From assembly GCF_030411955.1 (NCBI RefSeq), contig NZ_JASNRA010000032.1:14637-48859 (forward strand): a stretch of DNA of 34,223 bases, read 5' to 3'. The stretch comes from Massilia sp. YIM B02443 (GTDB lineage: Bacteria > Pseudomonadota > Gammaproteobacteria > Burkholderiales > Burkholderiaceae_D). Below the pieces are notes generated by a model. The model was not told where the DNA came from. It worked only from the letters and a program-made list of their open reading frames with translations, and did not search any database. Positions 1 through 8,751 of the stretch are shown piece by piece; the stretch's first letter is position 1, and each line of letters begins with the position of its first letter. The translations under genes and the position numbers were made by a program.

Positions 1-470
1 TCGAAGCCGCGCGTGCCGGTGAACAGGGCCGCGGCTTCGCGGTGGTCGCCAACGAAGTGCGCAGCCTGGCGCAGCGCTGCGCCGCGGCGGCCAAGGAAAT
101 CAAGGCCCTGATCGAAGCCTCGAACGGCGAAGTCGACGCCGGCAGCCGCCTGGTGAGCGAAGCCGGGACCACGATGCAGGAAGTGCTGGCCAGCGTGCAG
201 CGCGTGACCGACATCATGGCCGACATCAGCGCCGCCAGCCAGGAGCAGACCCAGGGCATCGAGGAAGTCAACCGCGCGGTGGTCGAGATGGACACCACCA
301 CGCAGCAGAACGCGGCGCTGGTGGAAGAAGCCAGCGCGGCGGCGCAGGCGATGCACGAGCAGGCCGATTCGCTGGCGCGCTCGGTGCGTCAGTTCCGGAT
401 CGCCGATCATGGCGAAGGCGCACCTGCGGCGCTGGAAGCCAAGCGTCGTCCCGCGTTGACGCAGGGTTGA
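1..470 (+). CDS. methyl-accepting chemotaxis protein, C-terminal part (5' end outside window)
   Basis: Only the C-terminal end is present; the frame is open from base 3 and the true start lies upstream. The first residues read EAARAGEQGRGFAVVANEVR, the conserved hairpin tip of the methyl-accepting chemotaxis signalling domain that binds CheA and CheW in the cytoplasm. It is followed by the heptad-rich antiparallel coiled coil with SAASQEQTQGIEEVN and TQQNAALVEE, the usual methylation-helix region. The tail ends in RRPALTQG and lacks a visible CheR/CheB-binding pentapeptide. The sensed signal cannot be inferred because the sensor domain is missing. Family assignment is firm. Confidence 0.93.
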   Translation, partial: EAARAGEQGRGFAVVANEVRSLAQRCAAAAKEIKALIEASNGEVDAGSRLVSEAGTTMQEVLASVQRVTDIMADISAASQEQTQGIEEVNRAVVEMDTTTQQNAALVEEASAAAQAMHEQADSLARSVRQFRIADHGEGAPAALEAKRRPALTQG

Positions 471-480
471 TTGCTTGATA

Positions 481-520
481 TGCGGCCGCCGGCGTTGCTC
501 TGCCAACGCCGGCGGCTGCA
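481..520 (+). terminator. strong stem-loop after the chemotaxis receptor gene
   Basis: GCCGCCGGCGTTG (485-497) pairs perfectly with 504-516 around a 6-base loop. Four more pairs, one of them G-T, extend the stem outwards to 481/520. It begins 11 bases after the receptor stop codon. There is no T-run behind it, so it may be a 3'-end stabiliser or a Rho-assisted terminator rather than a classic intrinsic terminator. Confidence 0.55.
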
Positions 521-599
521 CGAAAGCTGCATTACCCCTCCACCTTTCCCTCCCCGGCTCCCCAGTGTAGAGTAACCACCTCACACTCAGGAGCGCATT

Positions 600-1688
600 T
601 TGTCCGACCCCGACCTGCAGCGCCGCTGCCACACGATCTTCCCCGGCCATCGCCCACGCCGACCGGCCGAGATGTTTGCCGCCATGGCCAATTGGTGCGA
701 GCAGCACGACGTCGACCACGACGTCTACGGCAACGGCGCCCTGATCCAGGCCTTCGAAGCGAAGGTCGCGCAGTTGCTCGGCTTCGAAGCCGCCGTATTC
801 TGCATCAGCGGCACCATGACCCAGGTCACTGCCCTGCGCCTGGCCTGCGACGACCGCCGCAGCCGGCTGGTCGCACTGCACCCGACCTCGCACATCTTCG
901 TGCACGAACGCGGCAACCACCAGCTGCTCGACCACTTCCAGGCGCTGCCGACGGGTGACCGTCATCGCCCGTGGACGATTGCCGACCTGGCCGCCATCCC
1001 GGACCGCCTCGGCGCCGTCGGCCTCGAAATTCCGATGCGCGAGATCGGCGGGCAGCTCTCGACCTGGGAAGAACTGGAAGCGATCAAGGAACACTGCCGC
1101 GCGCGCGGCGCCCACCTGCACATGGACGGCGCGCGCCTGTGGGAGGCCGCCGCCGGCTACGGCCGTCCGGTTTCCGAGATCGCGGCCGGCTTCGATTCGG
1201 TCTACGTTTCGCTGTACAAAGGCATCGGCGGCCTGGGCGGCGCCATGCTGGCGGGTAGCCATGACTTTGTCGCACGCGGCGCGGAATGGTTCCGGCGCCA
1301 GGGCGGCAACGTGATCCATCGATCGCCCTACGTAGTGGCCGCCGCCATGCAGTTCGACGGGCGCATCGCGGCCATGCCGGACTACTTCCGCCGCACCGAA
1401 TTCCTGTATGACGCGCTGCGCGCGCATCCGCAACTGCGCGTCAACCCGGCCGCGCCACAGGCCAACATGCTGCACCTGCACCTGCCGGTGAGCCGCGAAC
1501 GCGCGCTGGCGGTGCGCGACACGCTGGCGCGCGAGCACGGCATCTGGATGTTCAACCGCGCCGTGCACGGCGCGCTGCCGCAATCCAGCGTGGTCGAGAT
1601 CTACGTCGGCGAGAACCTGGTGGCGATGTCCGACGACATCCTGCGCGAGGCGCTGCGCCTGTTCGTGCAGCTCCTGCTCGGTGACTGA
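600..1688 (+). CDS. threonine aldolase family / beta-eliminating lyase (PLP enzyme)
   Basis: A 362-residue fold-type I PLP enzyme of the low-specificity threonine aldolase family, which cleaves L-threonine or L-allo-threonine to glycine and acetaldehyde in the cytoplasm. Visible motifs are HMDGARLWEA, carrying the conserved Asp and Arg around PLP, and SLYKGIGGLGGAM, in which K207 is the likely Schiff-base lysine. The start is TTG at 600, chosen because AGGAG at 589-593 lies six bases upstream and no ATG gives the complete N-terminus. The gene stands alone between the receptor and thyA. Related beta-eliminating lyases share this fold, so substrate and stereospecificity are inferred from family only. 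Confidence 0.85.
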   Translation: MSDPDLQRRCHTIFPGHRPRRPAEMFAAMANWCEQHDVDHDVYGNGALIQAFEAKVAQLLGFEAAVFCISGTMTQVTALRLACDDRRSRLVALHPTSHIFVHERGNHQLLDHFQALPTGDRHRPWTIADLAAIPDRLGAVGLEIPMREIGGQLSTWEELEAIKEHCRARGAHLHMDGARLWEAAAGYGRPVSEIAAGFDSVYVSLYKGIGGLGGAMLAGSHDFVARGAEWFRRQGGNVIHRSPYVVAAAMQFDGRIAAMPDYFRRTEFLYDALRAHPQLRVNPAAPQANMLHLHLPVSRERALAVRDTLAREHGIWMFNRAVHGALPQSSVVEIYVGENLVAMSDDILREALRLFVQLLLGD

Positions 1689-1696
1689 TCGACAAT

Positions 1697-1704
1697 GATA
1701 AAAT
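1697..1704 (+). promoter_or_regulatory. candidate -10 element upstream of thyA
   Basis: GATAAAAT just after the aldolase stop resembles the TAAAAT -10 hexamers seen elsewhere in this window. It would start transcription about 30 bases upstream of thyA. No convincing -35 hexamer is visible. Confidence 0.35.
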
Positions 1705-1742
1705 GGCGCGCTGTTTCACATCAGTTTCATCCACTTACCGCA

Positions 1743-2537
1743 ATGCGCCAATATCTCGAATTCATGCGCCATGTAAAAGAGCATGGCGCCGTCAAGACCG
1801 ACCGCACCGGCACCGGCACCCGCTCGGTGTTCGGCTACCAGATGCGATTCGACCTGCAGCAGGGCTTTCCGCTCCTGACCACCAAGAAGGTGCATCTGAA
1901 GTCGATCATCCATGAACTGATCTGGTTCCTGCAGGGCTCGACCAACATCGCCTATCTGAAGGAAAACGGCGTCTCCATCTGGGACGAGTGGGCCGACGCC
2001 GAGGGCAATCTGGGCCCGATCTACGGCTACCAGTGGCGCAACTGGCCGGCGCCGAACGGCGATCACATCGACCAGATCAGCCAGGTGCTGGACCAGATCC
2101 GCAACACGCCCGATTCGCGCCGCATGATCGTCTCCGCCTGGAACGTGGCCGACGTGCCGTCCATGAAGCTGCCGCCGTGCCATGCGCTGTTCCAGTTCTA
2201 CGTTGCCGACGGCAAGCTGTCGTGCCAGCTATACCAGCGCAGCGCCGATATCTTCCTCGGCGTGCCGTTCAACATCGCCTCGTACGCGATCCTGACCCAC
2301 ATGATGGCGCAGCAGGCGGGCCTGGAAGTCGGCGACTTCGTCTGGACCGGCGGCGACTGCCACCTGTATTCGAACCACATGGAACAGGTCGACCTGCAGC
2401 TGTCGCGCGACACGCGCGAACTGCCACGCCTCGTCCTCAAGCGCAAGCCCGATTCGCTGTTCGACTACCGCTTCGAGGACTTCGAGATCGAAGGCTACGA
2501 CCCGCATCCGGGCATCAAGGCGCCGGTCGCAGTCTGA
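1743..2537 (+). CDS. thyA: thymidylate synthase ThyA
   Basis: Converts dUMP and methylene-tetrahydrofolate to dTMP and dihydrofolate. The protein is 264 residues, the same length as E. coli ThyA. It carries the catalytic cysteine in LPPCHALFQFYV at residue 146, exactly the E. coli position. Also visible are the phosphate-binding arginines in DSRRMIVSAWN and the dUMP-binding QRSADIFLGVPFNIASYA. The open frame extends 16 codons upstream, but MRQYLEFMRHV matches the family N-terminus, so ATG 1743 is taken. No Shine-Dalgarno sequence precedes it. Its usual partner folA lies 6.2 kb further on, separated by a giant helicase gene. Confidence 0.98.
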   Translation: MRQYLEFMRHVKEHGAVKTDRTGTGTRSVFGYQMRFDLQQGFPLLTTKKVHLKSIIHELIWFLQGSTNIAYLKENGVSIWDEWADAEGNLGPIYGYQWRNWPAPNGDHIDQISQVLDQIRNTPDSRRMIVSAWNVADVPSMKLPPCHALFQFYVADGKLSCQLYQRSADIFLGVPFNIASYAILTHMMAQQAGLEVGDFVWTGGDCHLYSNHMEQVDLQLSRDTRELPRLVLKRKPDSLFDYRFEDFEIEGYDPHPGIKAPVAV

Positions 2538-2550
2538 CGCAGATGGCACC

Positions 2551-2579
2551 AAGCGGGACGCATACACGCTGTCCCGCTT
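2551..2579 (+). terminator. stem-loop downstream of thyA
   Basis: AAGCGGGAC (2551-2559) and GTCCCGCTT (2571-2579) form a perfect 9-bp stem with an 11-base loop, 13 bases after the thyA stop. There is no T-run. The arm core GCGGGAC recurs in the inverted repeat at 13240-13292. Confidence 0.5.
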
Positions 2580-2629
2580 GAACACGGGCTCGCGCTCCAT
2601 TCGTCCTGCGCAAACGGGCCGATCTTTGG

Positions 2630-2646
2630 TATGCTGATGACAGCAT
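2630..2646 (+). promoter_or_regulatory. candidate -10 overlapping a small palindrome before the helicase gene
   Basis: TATGCT at 2630-2635 is a plausible -10 hexamer. It overlaps the inverted repeat ATGCTG-N4-CAGCAT (2631-2646), which could be an operator. The -35 region is weak. This is the only promoter-like sequence seen in the 181-base gap before the giant gene. Confidence 0.3.
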
Positions 2647-2680
2647 GACCACACCCCACATCTTCTTCCCCATTCCTATC

Positions 2681-2706
2681 GGCCCGCTTGCGGGTCATTG
2701 TTTTTT
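2681..2706 (+). terminator. small terminator/attenuator-like hairpin in the helicase leader
   Basis: GGCCCG (2681-2686) and CGGGTC (2691-2696) pair, with one G-T, around CTTG. ATTG and six T residues follow, ending at 2706, two bases before the AGGA (2708-2711) used by the downstream gene. It has the form of a short intrinsic terminator placed in the leader, so it could stop upstream transcription or attenuate the gene. Confidence 0.4.
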
Positions 2707-2718
2707 CAGGACACCGAC

Positions 2719-5700
2719 ATGACCCCGGACCCGCTCGCGCAACCCTCGCAACCCGAGGCGGCGGACCCATTGCCGCAGGCGTCGCCGCGGCAGCTGACGC
2801 TGACGATCGAGGCCGACCCGACCACCGGCTACGCCGCGATCCAGAACAACCTGCCCGTCATGCGCACCGTCGCCCTCGTCAACACCGGGGCGACCGCGCT
2901 CCTGGATGTCGAACTGACCCTCGACTGCACTCCGGCGTTTGCCACCGGCGAACGGATCCGCTTCGAGCGCATCGAGGCGGGCGAGACGCGCACCATCTCG
3001 CCGGTCGACCTGAAAGCCGACCATGGCTACCTGTCCGGGCTCGACGAGGCAGAGCATGCGAATTTGCAGGCGACCGCGCGCGTCGACGGCGTCATCGTCG
3101 GCAGCGCCACGCGCCCGATCGAGGTGCTGGCCTACGACCAGTGGCCGGGCATGCGCGCCCTGCCCGAACTGCTGGCCGCCTTCTGCATGCCCAATTCGCC
3201 GGTGGTCGACCGCCTGCTGGCCAAGGCCTCCAACCTGCTGCGCGGAATTGACCAGCAGGCGCCCGGCCTCGCGCTGAGCGGCTACCAGACCCGCAACCGC
3301 GAGCACGTGTGGAAGCAGGTCTCCAGCATCTACAGCACGGTCGCGGGCGAAGAGCTGCACTATTCGAACCCGCCGGCGTCGTTCGGCAACGGCCAGAAGA
3401 TCCGCACCCCGGAACGCATCCTCGATGGACGCATCGCCACCTGCCTCGACCTGGCCATGCTGTTCGCATCCTGTCTCGAGCAAAGCGGCCTGCACCCGGT
3501 GGTGCTGTTCAAGGAAGGCCACGCCTGGGTTGGCGTGTGGCTGGTCGAGCAATCGTTCCCGACCGGCTGCGTCGACGACGTGCAGGCGGTGAGGAAGCGC
3601 GTCGCTTCGGGCGAATTCCTGGTATTCGAAACCACCATGGCGACCCAGGCCCGGCACGTCAGCCTGCGCGCGGCCTGCGCCGCCGGCGACGCCCACCTGG
3701 CCGATGCCGCCGCCTTCGTGTGCGCGATCGACATCCGCCGCGCGCGCGAACTGCAGGTGCGCCCGCTGCCCTCGCGCGCCGCGCCGGGCACCGTCGCCCT
3801 GCCCGAACTCGACACGCTCGCACCAAAAGTCGAGGAGATGCCGGCGCTGCCGCCGCTCGACCCGGCCGCCCTGCCCAGCCGCGACGCCGGCACGCCCGAC
3901 ACGCCCGAAGGACGCCTGGCCAAGTGGAAGAGCCGCCTGCTCGACCTCACGCTGCGCAACCGCCTCCTCAACTTCAAGCCGTCCAAGACCACGCTGCGCG
4001 TGCTATGCCCGGACCTGGCGATGTTCGAGGACGCACTGGCCGAGGGCAAGGACTTCAAGCTGCGCGCCGCCCCGCAACTGATGACTGGCGCAGTGACACT
4101 CGATGCGCGCGACGCAGCCACCTACACCGCGCGCAATGCCGTCCATCCGCTCGACGCGCTGGCGTTCGATGCACTGAAGCGCGGCGAGATCATCGCCGAC
4201 GTCGCCGAGGAGGCGCTCGACGCGCGCCTGCTCGACATCTTCCGCACTGCCTCGACCGGCCTGGAAGAAGGAGGCGCCAACACCCTGTACCTGGCGTTCG
4301 GCTTCCTGCAATGGAAAGAGGAACCGAGCGCCGAGACCATGCTGCTGGCGCCGATCCTGCTGGTGCCGGTCACGCTCACGCGCCAGTCGGTGCGCAGCGG
4401 TTTTCGCCTGACCCGGCACGACGATGACGCCCTGGTCAATCCGACGCTGCTGCAAAAGCTGGCCCAGGACTTCAGCCTCAGGCTGCCGTCGTTCGACGTG
4501 CTGCCGGTGGACGACAAGGGCCTCGACGTCGGCCTCATCCTGCAGACCTTCCGCCTGCACGTGGGCGACATCGCCGGATGGGAAGTCCGGGACACCGTGG
4601 AACTGGGCATCTTCTCGTTCACCAAATACCTGATGTGGAAGGACCTGCAGGACCGCCAGCAGCAGCTGATGCAGAACGACGTGGTGGCGCACCTGATCAA
4701 CAATCCCGGCCAGGCCTTCGCCAGCGAGGGCATCGGCTTCGAGCCGCGCACGCTGGACGACACTTTCCGACCGCAGGAACTGTTCGCGCCGATGCTGTCC
4801 GACTCGTCGCAGTTGCGCGCGATCTGCGCCGCCAGCGGCGGCAAGAACCTGGTGATCGAAGGCCCGCCCGGCACCGGCAAGAGCCAGACCATCACCAACC
4901 TGATCACGCACCTGCTGGCGACCGGCCGCAGCGTGCTGTTCGTGTCCGAAAAGATGGCCGCGCTGGAGGTGGTGCACCGGCGCCTGTCCGGCATCGGCCT
5001 GGGCGCGTTCTGCCTGGAGCTGCATTCGTCCAAGGCGCGCAAGGCCGACGTGCTCAAGCAGCTCGGCACTGCGCTCGACGCGGCCGGCGAGCGCGGCGTG
5101 CGCGAATGGGAGCGCGAGGCCGAGCGGCTGTGGGCATTGCGCCAGGACCTGAACGGCGTGGCGTCCGCCCTGCACCGCATCTACGACAACGATCTCACCG
5201 TGTACGAGGCGATCGGCGCCACGGTCGCGCACCGCGACTGGCAGCCGGCCACGATGGCCTTCGGTCGCCACGACGCGCACACCCGCGCTGAACTCGAGCA
5301 CCTGCGCGAAACCTGCCGCCGCATGGCGACCCTGGCCGGACGGCTCGACCTTCTGGCCGGCCATCCGTTGGCTGCCATCGGCTGGCGCAACTGGACCCCG
5401 GCGTGGGAACAGCAACTGCTGCAAGCCGCTGCTGCGCTGGAAACCTCGACCGCGCAGCTGCAGGACGCCGCGGCCCGGTATTTCAGCCTGCTCGACCTCG
5501 ACCACGGCAGCTTGTCGCACGCGGATCTGGCGATCCTGGACGAACTGGCGGACATCCTGCTGGCGGCGCCGCGCATGCCGGCCGGCGTCGCCCGCGCCGC
5601 CCACGATGAGGCGGCCCGCGCGCGCCTGGCCACGCTGGCGCGCCACGGCGCAGCGCGCGCCGCCGCATGGAACACACTCGGCGGCGCTTACCGCGACGAC

Positions 5701-8670
5701 TTCGCATCGCTGGACGCTGGCGCCCTGCGCCAGGAATGGGCGGCAGCGCAGCAGGCCTGGTGGCCCAAGAAATGGTTCGCCCAGCGCGCATTCACGGCGC
5801 GACTGCGCGCTTGCCGGGCTGACGGCGCCGCGGTCGCGCCAGACGCCGTGCCGGGCGTGCTGGATGCGCTGGCGGTGGTCAATACCGAAGACCGTGCCCT
5901 CGACCGCATGGCGGGCGAGGCGCGCGAACTGCTGCAGGATGATTTCAGCGGCCACGGCACCGACTGGAGCGCGGTCGACGACGCCGGCCTGTGGGCCGGC
6001 CGCTTCGCCGATGCCGTGCAACGCCTGGCCGGCGCCGACGTCGAATTGCTGGTTGCATTGCAGGCGCGTCTGGCGCCCATGGTGGCCGAGCGGCGCGCGC
6101 AGCTCAAGCCGGGCATGGCCGCGGCCAGCGTGATGCTGGCCTACCGCAACGCCTGGCGCACGTTCGAAGAACGCAGGGATGCGGTCGAACGTCTGGCCGC
6201 CAGCGATTCCCTCGCGGCTGGAACGATGGGCGTCGCCGGCTTCCTGGCACGCCTGCAGGCGACGCTGCAGGGCTGGCGCATGCACGCGCGCCAGTTGCAG
6301 CCCTGGTGCCTGTGGCAAGGCGCGCGCCAGCACGCCAGCGAACAAGGCTTGAACGGCATCGTCGATGCGCTGGAAGCCGGCCGCGCGCCACTGGCGCAGG
6401 TCGCCGAATACTTCGAATTCAGCTACCGCACCTGGTGGCTGCGCGAAGTGATCGGCGCCGAGCCGGTGCTGCGCACCTTCTCCAGCGCCGACCATGAACG
6501 CAAGATCGACGAGTTCCGCGCCGCCGACGCGCGGTTCCAGAAGCTCACCGAACAGTACGTGGCGGCCCGGCTGGCGGCCCAGGTGCCGGCCAGCGGCGGC
6601 CTGGCGCCGAGCGCCGATTCCGAAATGGGCAAGCTGCGGCGCGAGCTGCAGAAGCAGAAGCGCCACATGCCGATCCGCCAGCTGGTGCAGAACCTGCCGA
6701 CGCTGATGCCGAAGCTCAAACCCTGCCTGTTGATGTCGCCGCTGTCGGTGGCCCAGTATCTGGACGCGAATCACGCCCAGTTCGACGTGGTGATCTTCGA
6801 CGAAGCCTCGCAGATCCCGGTGTGGGATGCGGTCGGCGCGATCGCGCGCGGGCGCCAGCTGGTGTGCGTCGGCGACACCAAACAGCTGCCGCCGACCAGC
6901 TTCTTCAACCGTGGCGACAGCGACGATGGCGACGGGGAAGGCGGCGATCTGCAAGACCTGGAAAGCATCCTCGACGAAGCCCTGAGCATCGGCCTGCCCA
7001 AGCTCACGCTGCAGTGGCACTACCGCAGCCGCCACGAAAGCCTGATCGCCTTCAGCAACGCGACCTATTACGAGAACGCCCTGATCACGTTCCCGTCGCC
7101 GTTCACCGAAGACACCGGCGTGCGCTTCCAGCGCGTGCAGGGCGTGTACGACCGCGGCGGTTCGCGCTCGAACCGCGCCGAGGCCGAGGCGATCGTGCGC
7201 GCAGTCGAATCGCATTACCTCGATCTGGTCCAGCGCAGGCGCAGCATCGGCGTCGTCACCTTCAACCAGGCGCAGCAAAGCCTGATCGAACGCATGCTGG
7301 ACGAGCGGCGGCGCGCCGTGCCGCAGCTGGACGCGGCGCTGGCCCAGGCCACGCAGGAACCGCTGTTCATCAAGAACCTGGAGAACGTGCAAGGCGACGA
7401 ACGCGACGTGATCTACTTCTCGATCACCTACGGCCCCGATGCGGCCGGCAAGGTAAGCCTGAACTTCGGACCGCTCAATCTCGACGGCGGCCACCGCCGC
7501 CTGAACGTGGCGATCTCGCGCGCGCGCCAGAACGTGGTCATCTTCAGCACCCTGCTGCCGGAACAGATCGACCTGTCGCGCGTGCGCGCCAGCGGCGTGC
7601 GCGACCTGAAGCACTACCTGGAATTCGCGATCCGCGGGCCGCGCGCGCTGCTCGAGCAGAGCGTGCCGACCGGGCGCGAGCCGGACAGCCCGTTCGAGGC
7701 GCAAGTCATCCAGCTGCTGCGCCAGAGCGGCTGGGAGGCGCACCCGCAGGTCGGCGTGTCGGGCTACCGCATCGACATCGGCGTGGTCGACCCGCGCGCG
7801 CCGGGCCGCTATCTGCTCGGCGTCGAATGCGACGGCGCCAGCTACCATTCCGGCGCCACCGCGCGCGACCGCGACCGCCTGCGCCAGCATGTGCTGGAGG
7901 GCCTGGGCTGGGAGCTGCACCGGATCTGGTCGACCGACTGGTGGCTCGATCCGGACGCGCCGGCGCGGCGCCTGCTGGCGCGCCTTGACCACCTGGCCAG
8001 CCTGCCGTTGGAGCAGGAACAGGAACAGGAGCAGGCGCCGGTCGAGCAGATCGTCGAGCCCGAGCCGGCGCCTGCCGCGACTCCGGCCGAAGAACCGCCC
8101 GCACCGGCTCAGCCATCGAGCCTACCTACCTACCGCGTCACGCCGCTCGAGCGTGGCGACCCGGACCAGTTCCACGAGCGCGCCGCGCTGGCCACGCTGC
8201 GCGCCCAGCTGGTCAACACGATCCAGCTCGAAGGGCCGGTCATGCAGGAGCTGCTGTTCCGCCGCGTGTCCCGGGCCTGGGGCCTGACGCGCATGACGCG
8301 CCGCACCGAAGCGCTTTTGAGCCGCCTCGCGCCCTACCCGGCGCGTGTCGGCACGGACGGCATGAGCATCTATTGGCCGCGTGACGTCGACCCGACGCTG
8401 TGGGATGGCTTCCGGGTCCCGTCGGACGAGCCGGAATCGCGTCGTGCGATCGACGACATCAGCCTGGAAGAACTGGGCAATGCCGCCGTCTACATCCTGT
8501 CGCAGCAAGGCGGCACGGCGCTCGACAGCCTGGCGCGCGCCGTATGCCGGCTGTTCGGCATCGCCCGCACCACGGCCGACGCCGAAGCACGCATCGTCAG
8601 CGCCCTCGCGACCGGCCGCGCCGCCGCCTGCGTCACGGTCGACAACGGCGTCGCGCGCTGCAACGCCTGA
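2719..8670 (+). CDS. giant DUF4011 / SF1 helicase / Vsr-like nuclease / DUF3320 protein (probable single-gene anti-phage protein)
   Basis: A 1983-residue protein read from ATG 2719, preceded by AGGA; a TTG at 2698 is less likely. Domain order: beta-sandwich about 15-140; transglutaminase-like fold about 145-320 with C242 (TCLDLA), H268 (GHAWVG) and E304 as candidate triad; DUF4011 around KSRLLDLTLRNRLLNF (~404-420). The SF1 helicase motifs are Walker A GPPGTGKS at 715, DEAS at 1361, GDTKQLPPT at 1385, YRSRH at 1435, VQGDERD near 1557 and LNVAISRARQ at 1595. A long helical insertion lies between motifs I and II. A Vsr/MTES-type nuclease follows (~1650-1760) with E, D1686 and E1703-C-D1705, then a QEQEQ/proline linker and DUF3320. 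The architecture is, as I recall, that of the one-gene defence system HheA. Motifs look intact. Anti-phage function is inferred, not shown. Confidence 0.9.
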   Translation: MTPDPLAQPSQPEAADPLPQASPRQLTLTIEADPTTGYAAIQNNLPVMRTVALVNTGATALLDVELTLDCTPAFATGERIRFERIEAGETRTISPVDLKADHGYLSGLDEAEHANLQATARVDGVIVGSATRPIEVLAYDQWPGMRALPELLAAFCMPNSPVVDRLLAKASNLLRGIDQQAPGLALSGYQTRNREHVWKQVSSIYSTVAGEELHYSNPPASFGNGQKIRTPERILDGRIATCLDLAMLFASCLEQSGLHPVVLFKEGHAWVGVWLVEQSFPTGCVDDVQAVRKRVASGEFLVFETTMATQARHVSLRAACAAGDAHLADAAAFVCAIDIRRARELQVRPLPSRAAPGTVALPELDTLAPKVEEMPALPPLDPAALPSRDAGTPDTPEGRLAKWKSRLLDLTLRNRLLNFKPSKTTLRVLCPDLAMFEDALAEGKDFKLRAAPQLMTGAVTLDARDAATYTARNAVHPLDALAFDALKRGEIIADVAEEALDARLLDIFRTASTGLEEGGANTLYLAFGFLQWKEEPSAETMLLAPILLVPVTLTRQSVRSGFRLTRHDDDALVNPTLLQKLAQDFSLRLPSFDVLPVDDKGLDVGLILQTFRLHVGDIAGWEVRDTVELGIFSFTKYLMWKDLQDRQQQLMQNDVVAHLINNPGQAFASEGIGFEPRTLDDTFRPQELFAPMLSDSSQLRAICAASGGKNLVIEGPPGTGKSQTITNLITHLLATGRSVLFVSEKMAALEVVHRRLSGIGLGAFCLELHSSKARKADVLKQLGTALDAAGERGVREWEREAERLWALRQDLNGVASALHRIYDNDLTVYEAIGATVAHRDWQPATMAFGRHDAHTRAELEHLRETCRRMATLAGRLDLLAGHPLAAIGWRNWTPAWEQQLLQAAAALETSTAQLQDAAARYFSLLDLDHGSLSHADLAILDELADILLAAPRMPAGVARAAHDEAARARLATLARHGAARAAAWNTLGGAYRDDFASLDAGALRQEWAAAQQAWWPKKWFAQRAFTARLRACRADGAAVAPDAVPGVLDALAVVNTEDRALDRMAGEARELLQDDFSGHGTDWSAVDDAGLWAGRFADAVQRLAGADVELLVALQARLAPMVAERRAQLKPGMAAASVMLAYRNAWRTFEERRDAVERLAASDSLAAGTMGVAGFLARLQATLQGWRMHARQLQPWCLWQGARQHASEQGLNGIVDALEAGRAPLAQVAEYFEFSYRTWWLREVIGAEPVLRTFSSADHERKIDEFRAADARFQKLTEQYVAARLAAQVPASGGLAPSADSEMGKLRRELQKQKRHMPIRQLVQNLPTLMPKLKPCLLMSPLSVAQYLDANHAQFDVVIFDEASQIPVWDAVGAIARGRQLVCVGDTKQLPPTSFFNRGDSDDGDGEGGDLQDLESILDEALSIGLPKLTLQWHYRSRHESLIAFSNATYYENALITFPSPFTEDTGVRFQRVQGVYDRGGSRSNRAEAEAIVRAVESHYLDLVQRRRSIGVVTFNQAQQSLIERMLDERRRAVPQLDAALAQATQEPLFIKNLENVQGDERDVIYFSITYGPDAAGKVSLNFGPLNLDGGHRRLNVAISRARQNVVIFSTLLPEQIDLSRVRASGVRDLKHYLEFAIRGPRALLEQSVPTGREPDSPFEAQVIQLLRQSGWEAHPQVGVSGYRIDIGVVDPRAPGRYLLGVECDGASYHSGATARDRDRLRQHVLEGLGWELHRIWSTDWWLDPDAPARRLLARLDHLASLPLEQEQEQEQAPVEQIVEPEPAPAATPAEEPPAPAQPSSLPTYRVTPLERGDPDQFHERAALATLRAQLVNTIQLEGPVMQELLFRRVSRAWGLTRMTRRTEALLSRLAPYPARVGTDGMSIYWPRDVDPTLWDGFRVPSDEPESRRAIDDISLEELGNAAVYILSQQGGTALDSLARAVCRLFGIARTTADAEARIVSALATGRAAACVTVDNGVARCNA

Positions 8671-8681
8671 GCGTCATGCGC

Positions 8682-8710
8682 CACCGTCCCGGCTTGACAC
8701 CGGGACGGTG
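8682..8710 (+). terminator. perfect 11-bp stem-loop between the helicase gene and folA
   Basis: CACCGTCCCGG (8682-8692) and CCGGGACGGTG (8700-8710) flank a 7-base loop, starting 11 bases after the helicase stop and ending 41 bases before folA. No T-run follows. The arm sequence CCACCGTCCCG is repeated exactly at 13281-13291 in another inverted repeat. Confidence 0.5.
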
Positions 8711-8751
8711 AACGGCCACCATGCGCTGCTTTCATTGATACGGAGTCCGGC

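Noticed and set aside
4003..7992. 1329-codon open frame on the minus strand across the helicase gene
   Set aside because: Antisense shadow of a gene with intact SF1 helicase motifs; its translation is Arg/Ala/Gln/His/Val-rich low-complexity sequence without recognisable domains, typical of high-GC codon bias.
8694..8699. TTGACA as a -35 element for folA
   Set aside because: It lies in the hairpin loop and no -10 hexamer occurs 16-18 bases downstream.
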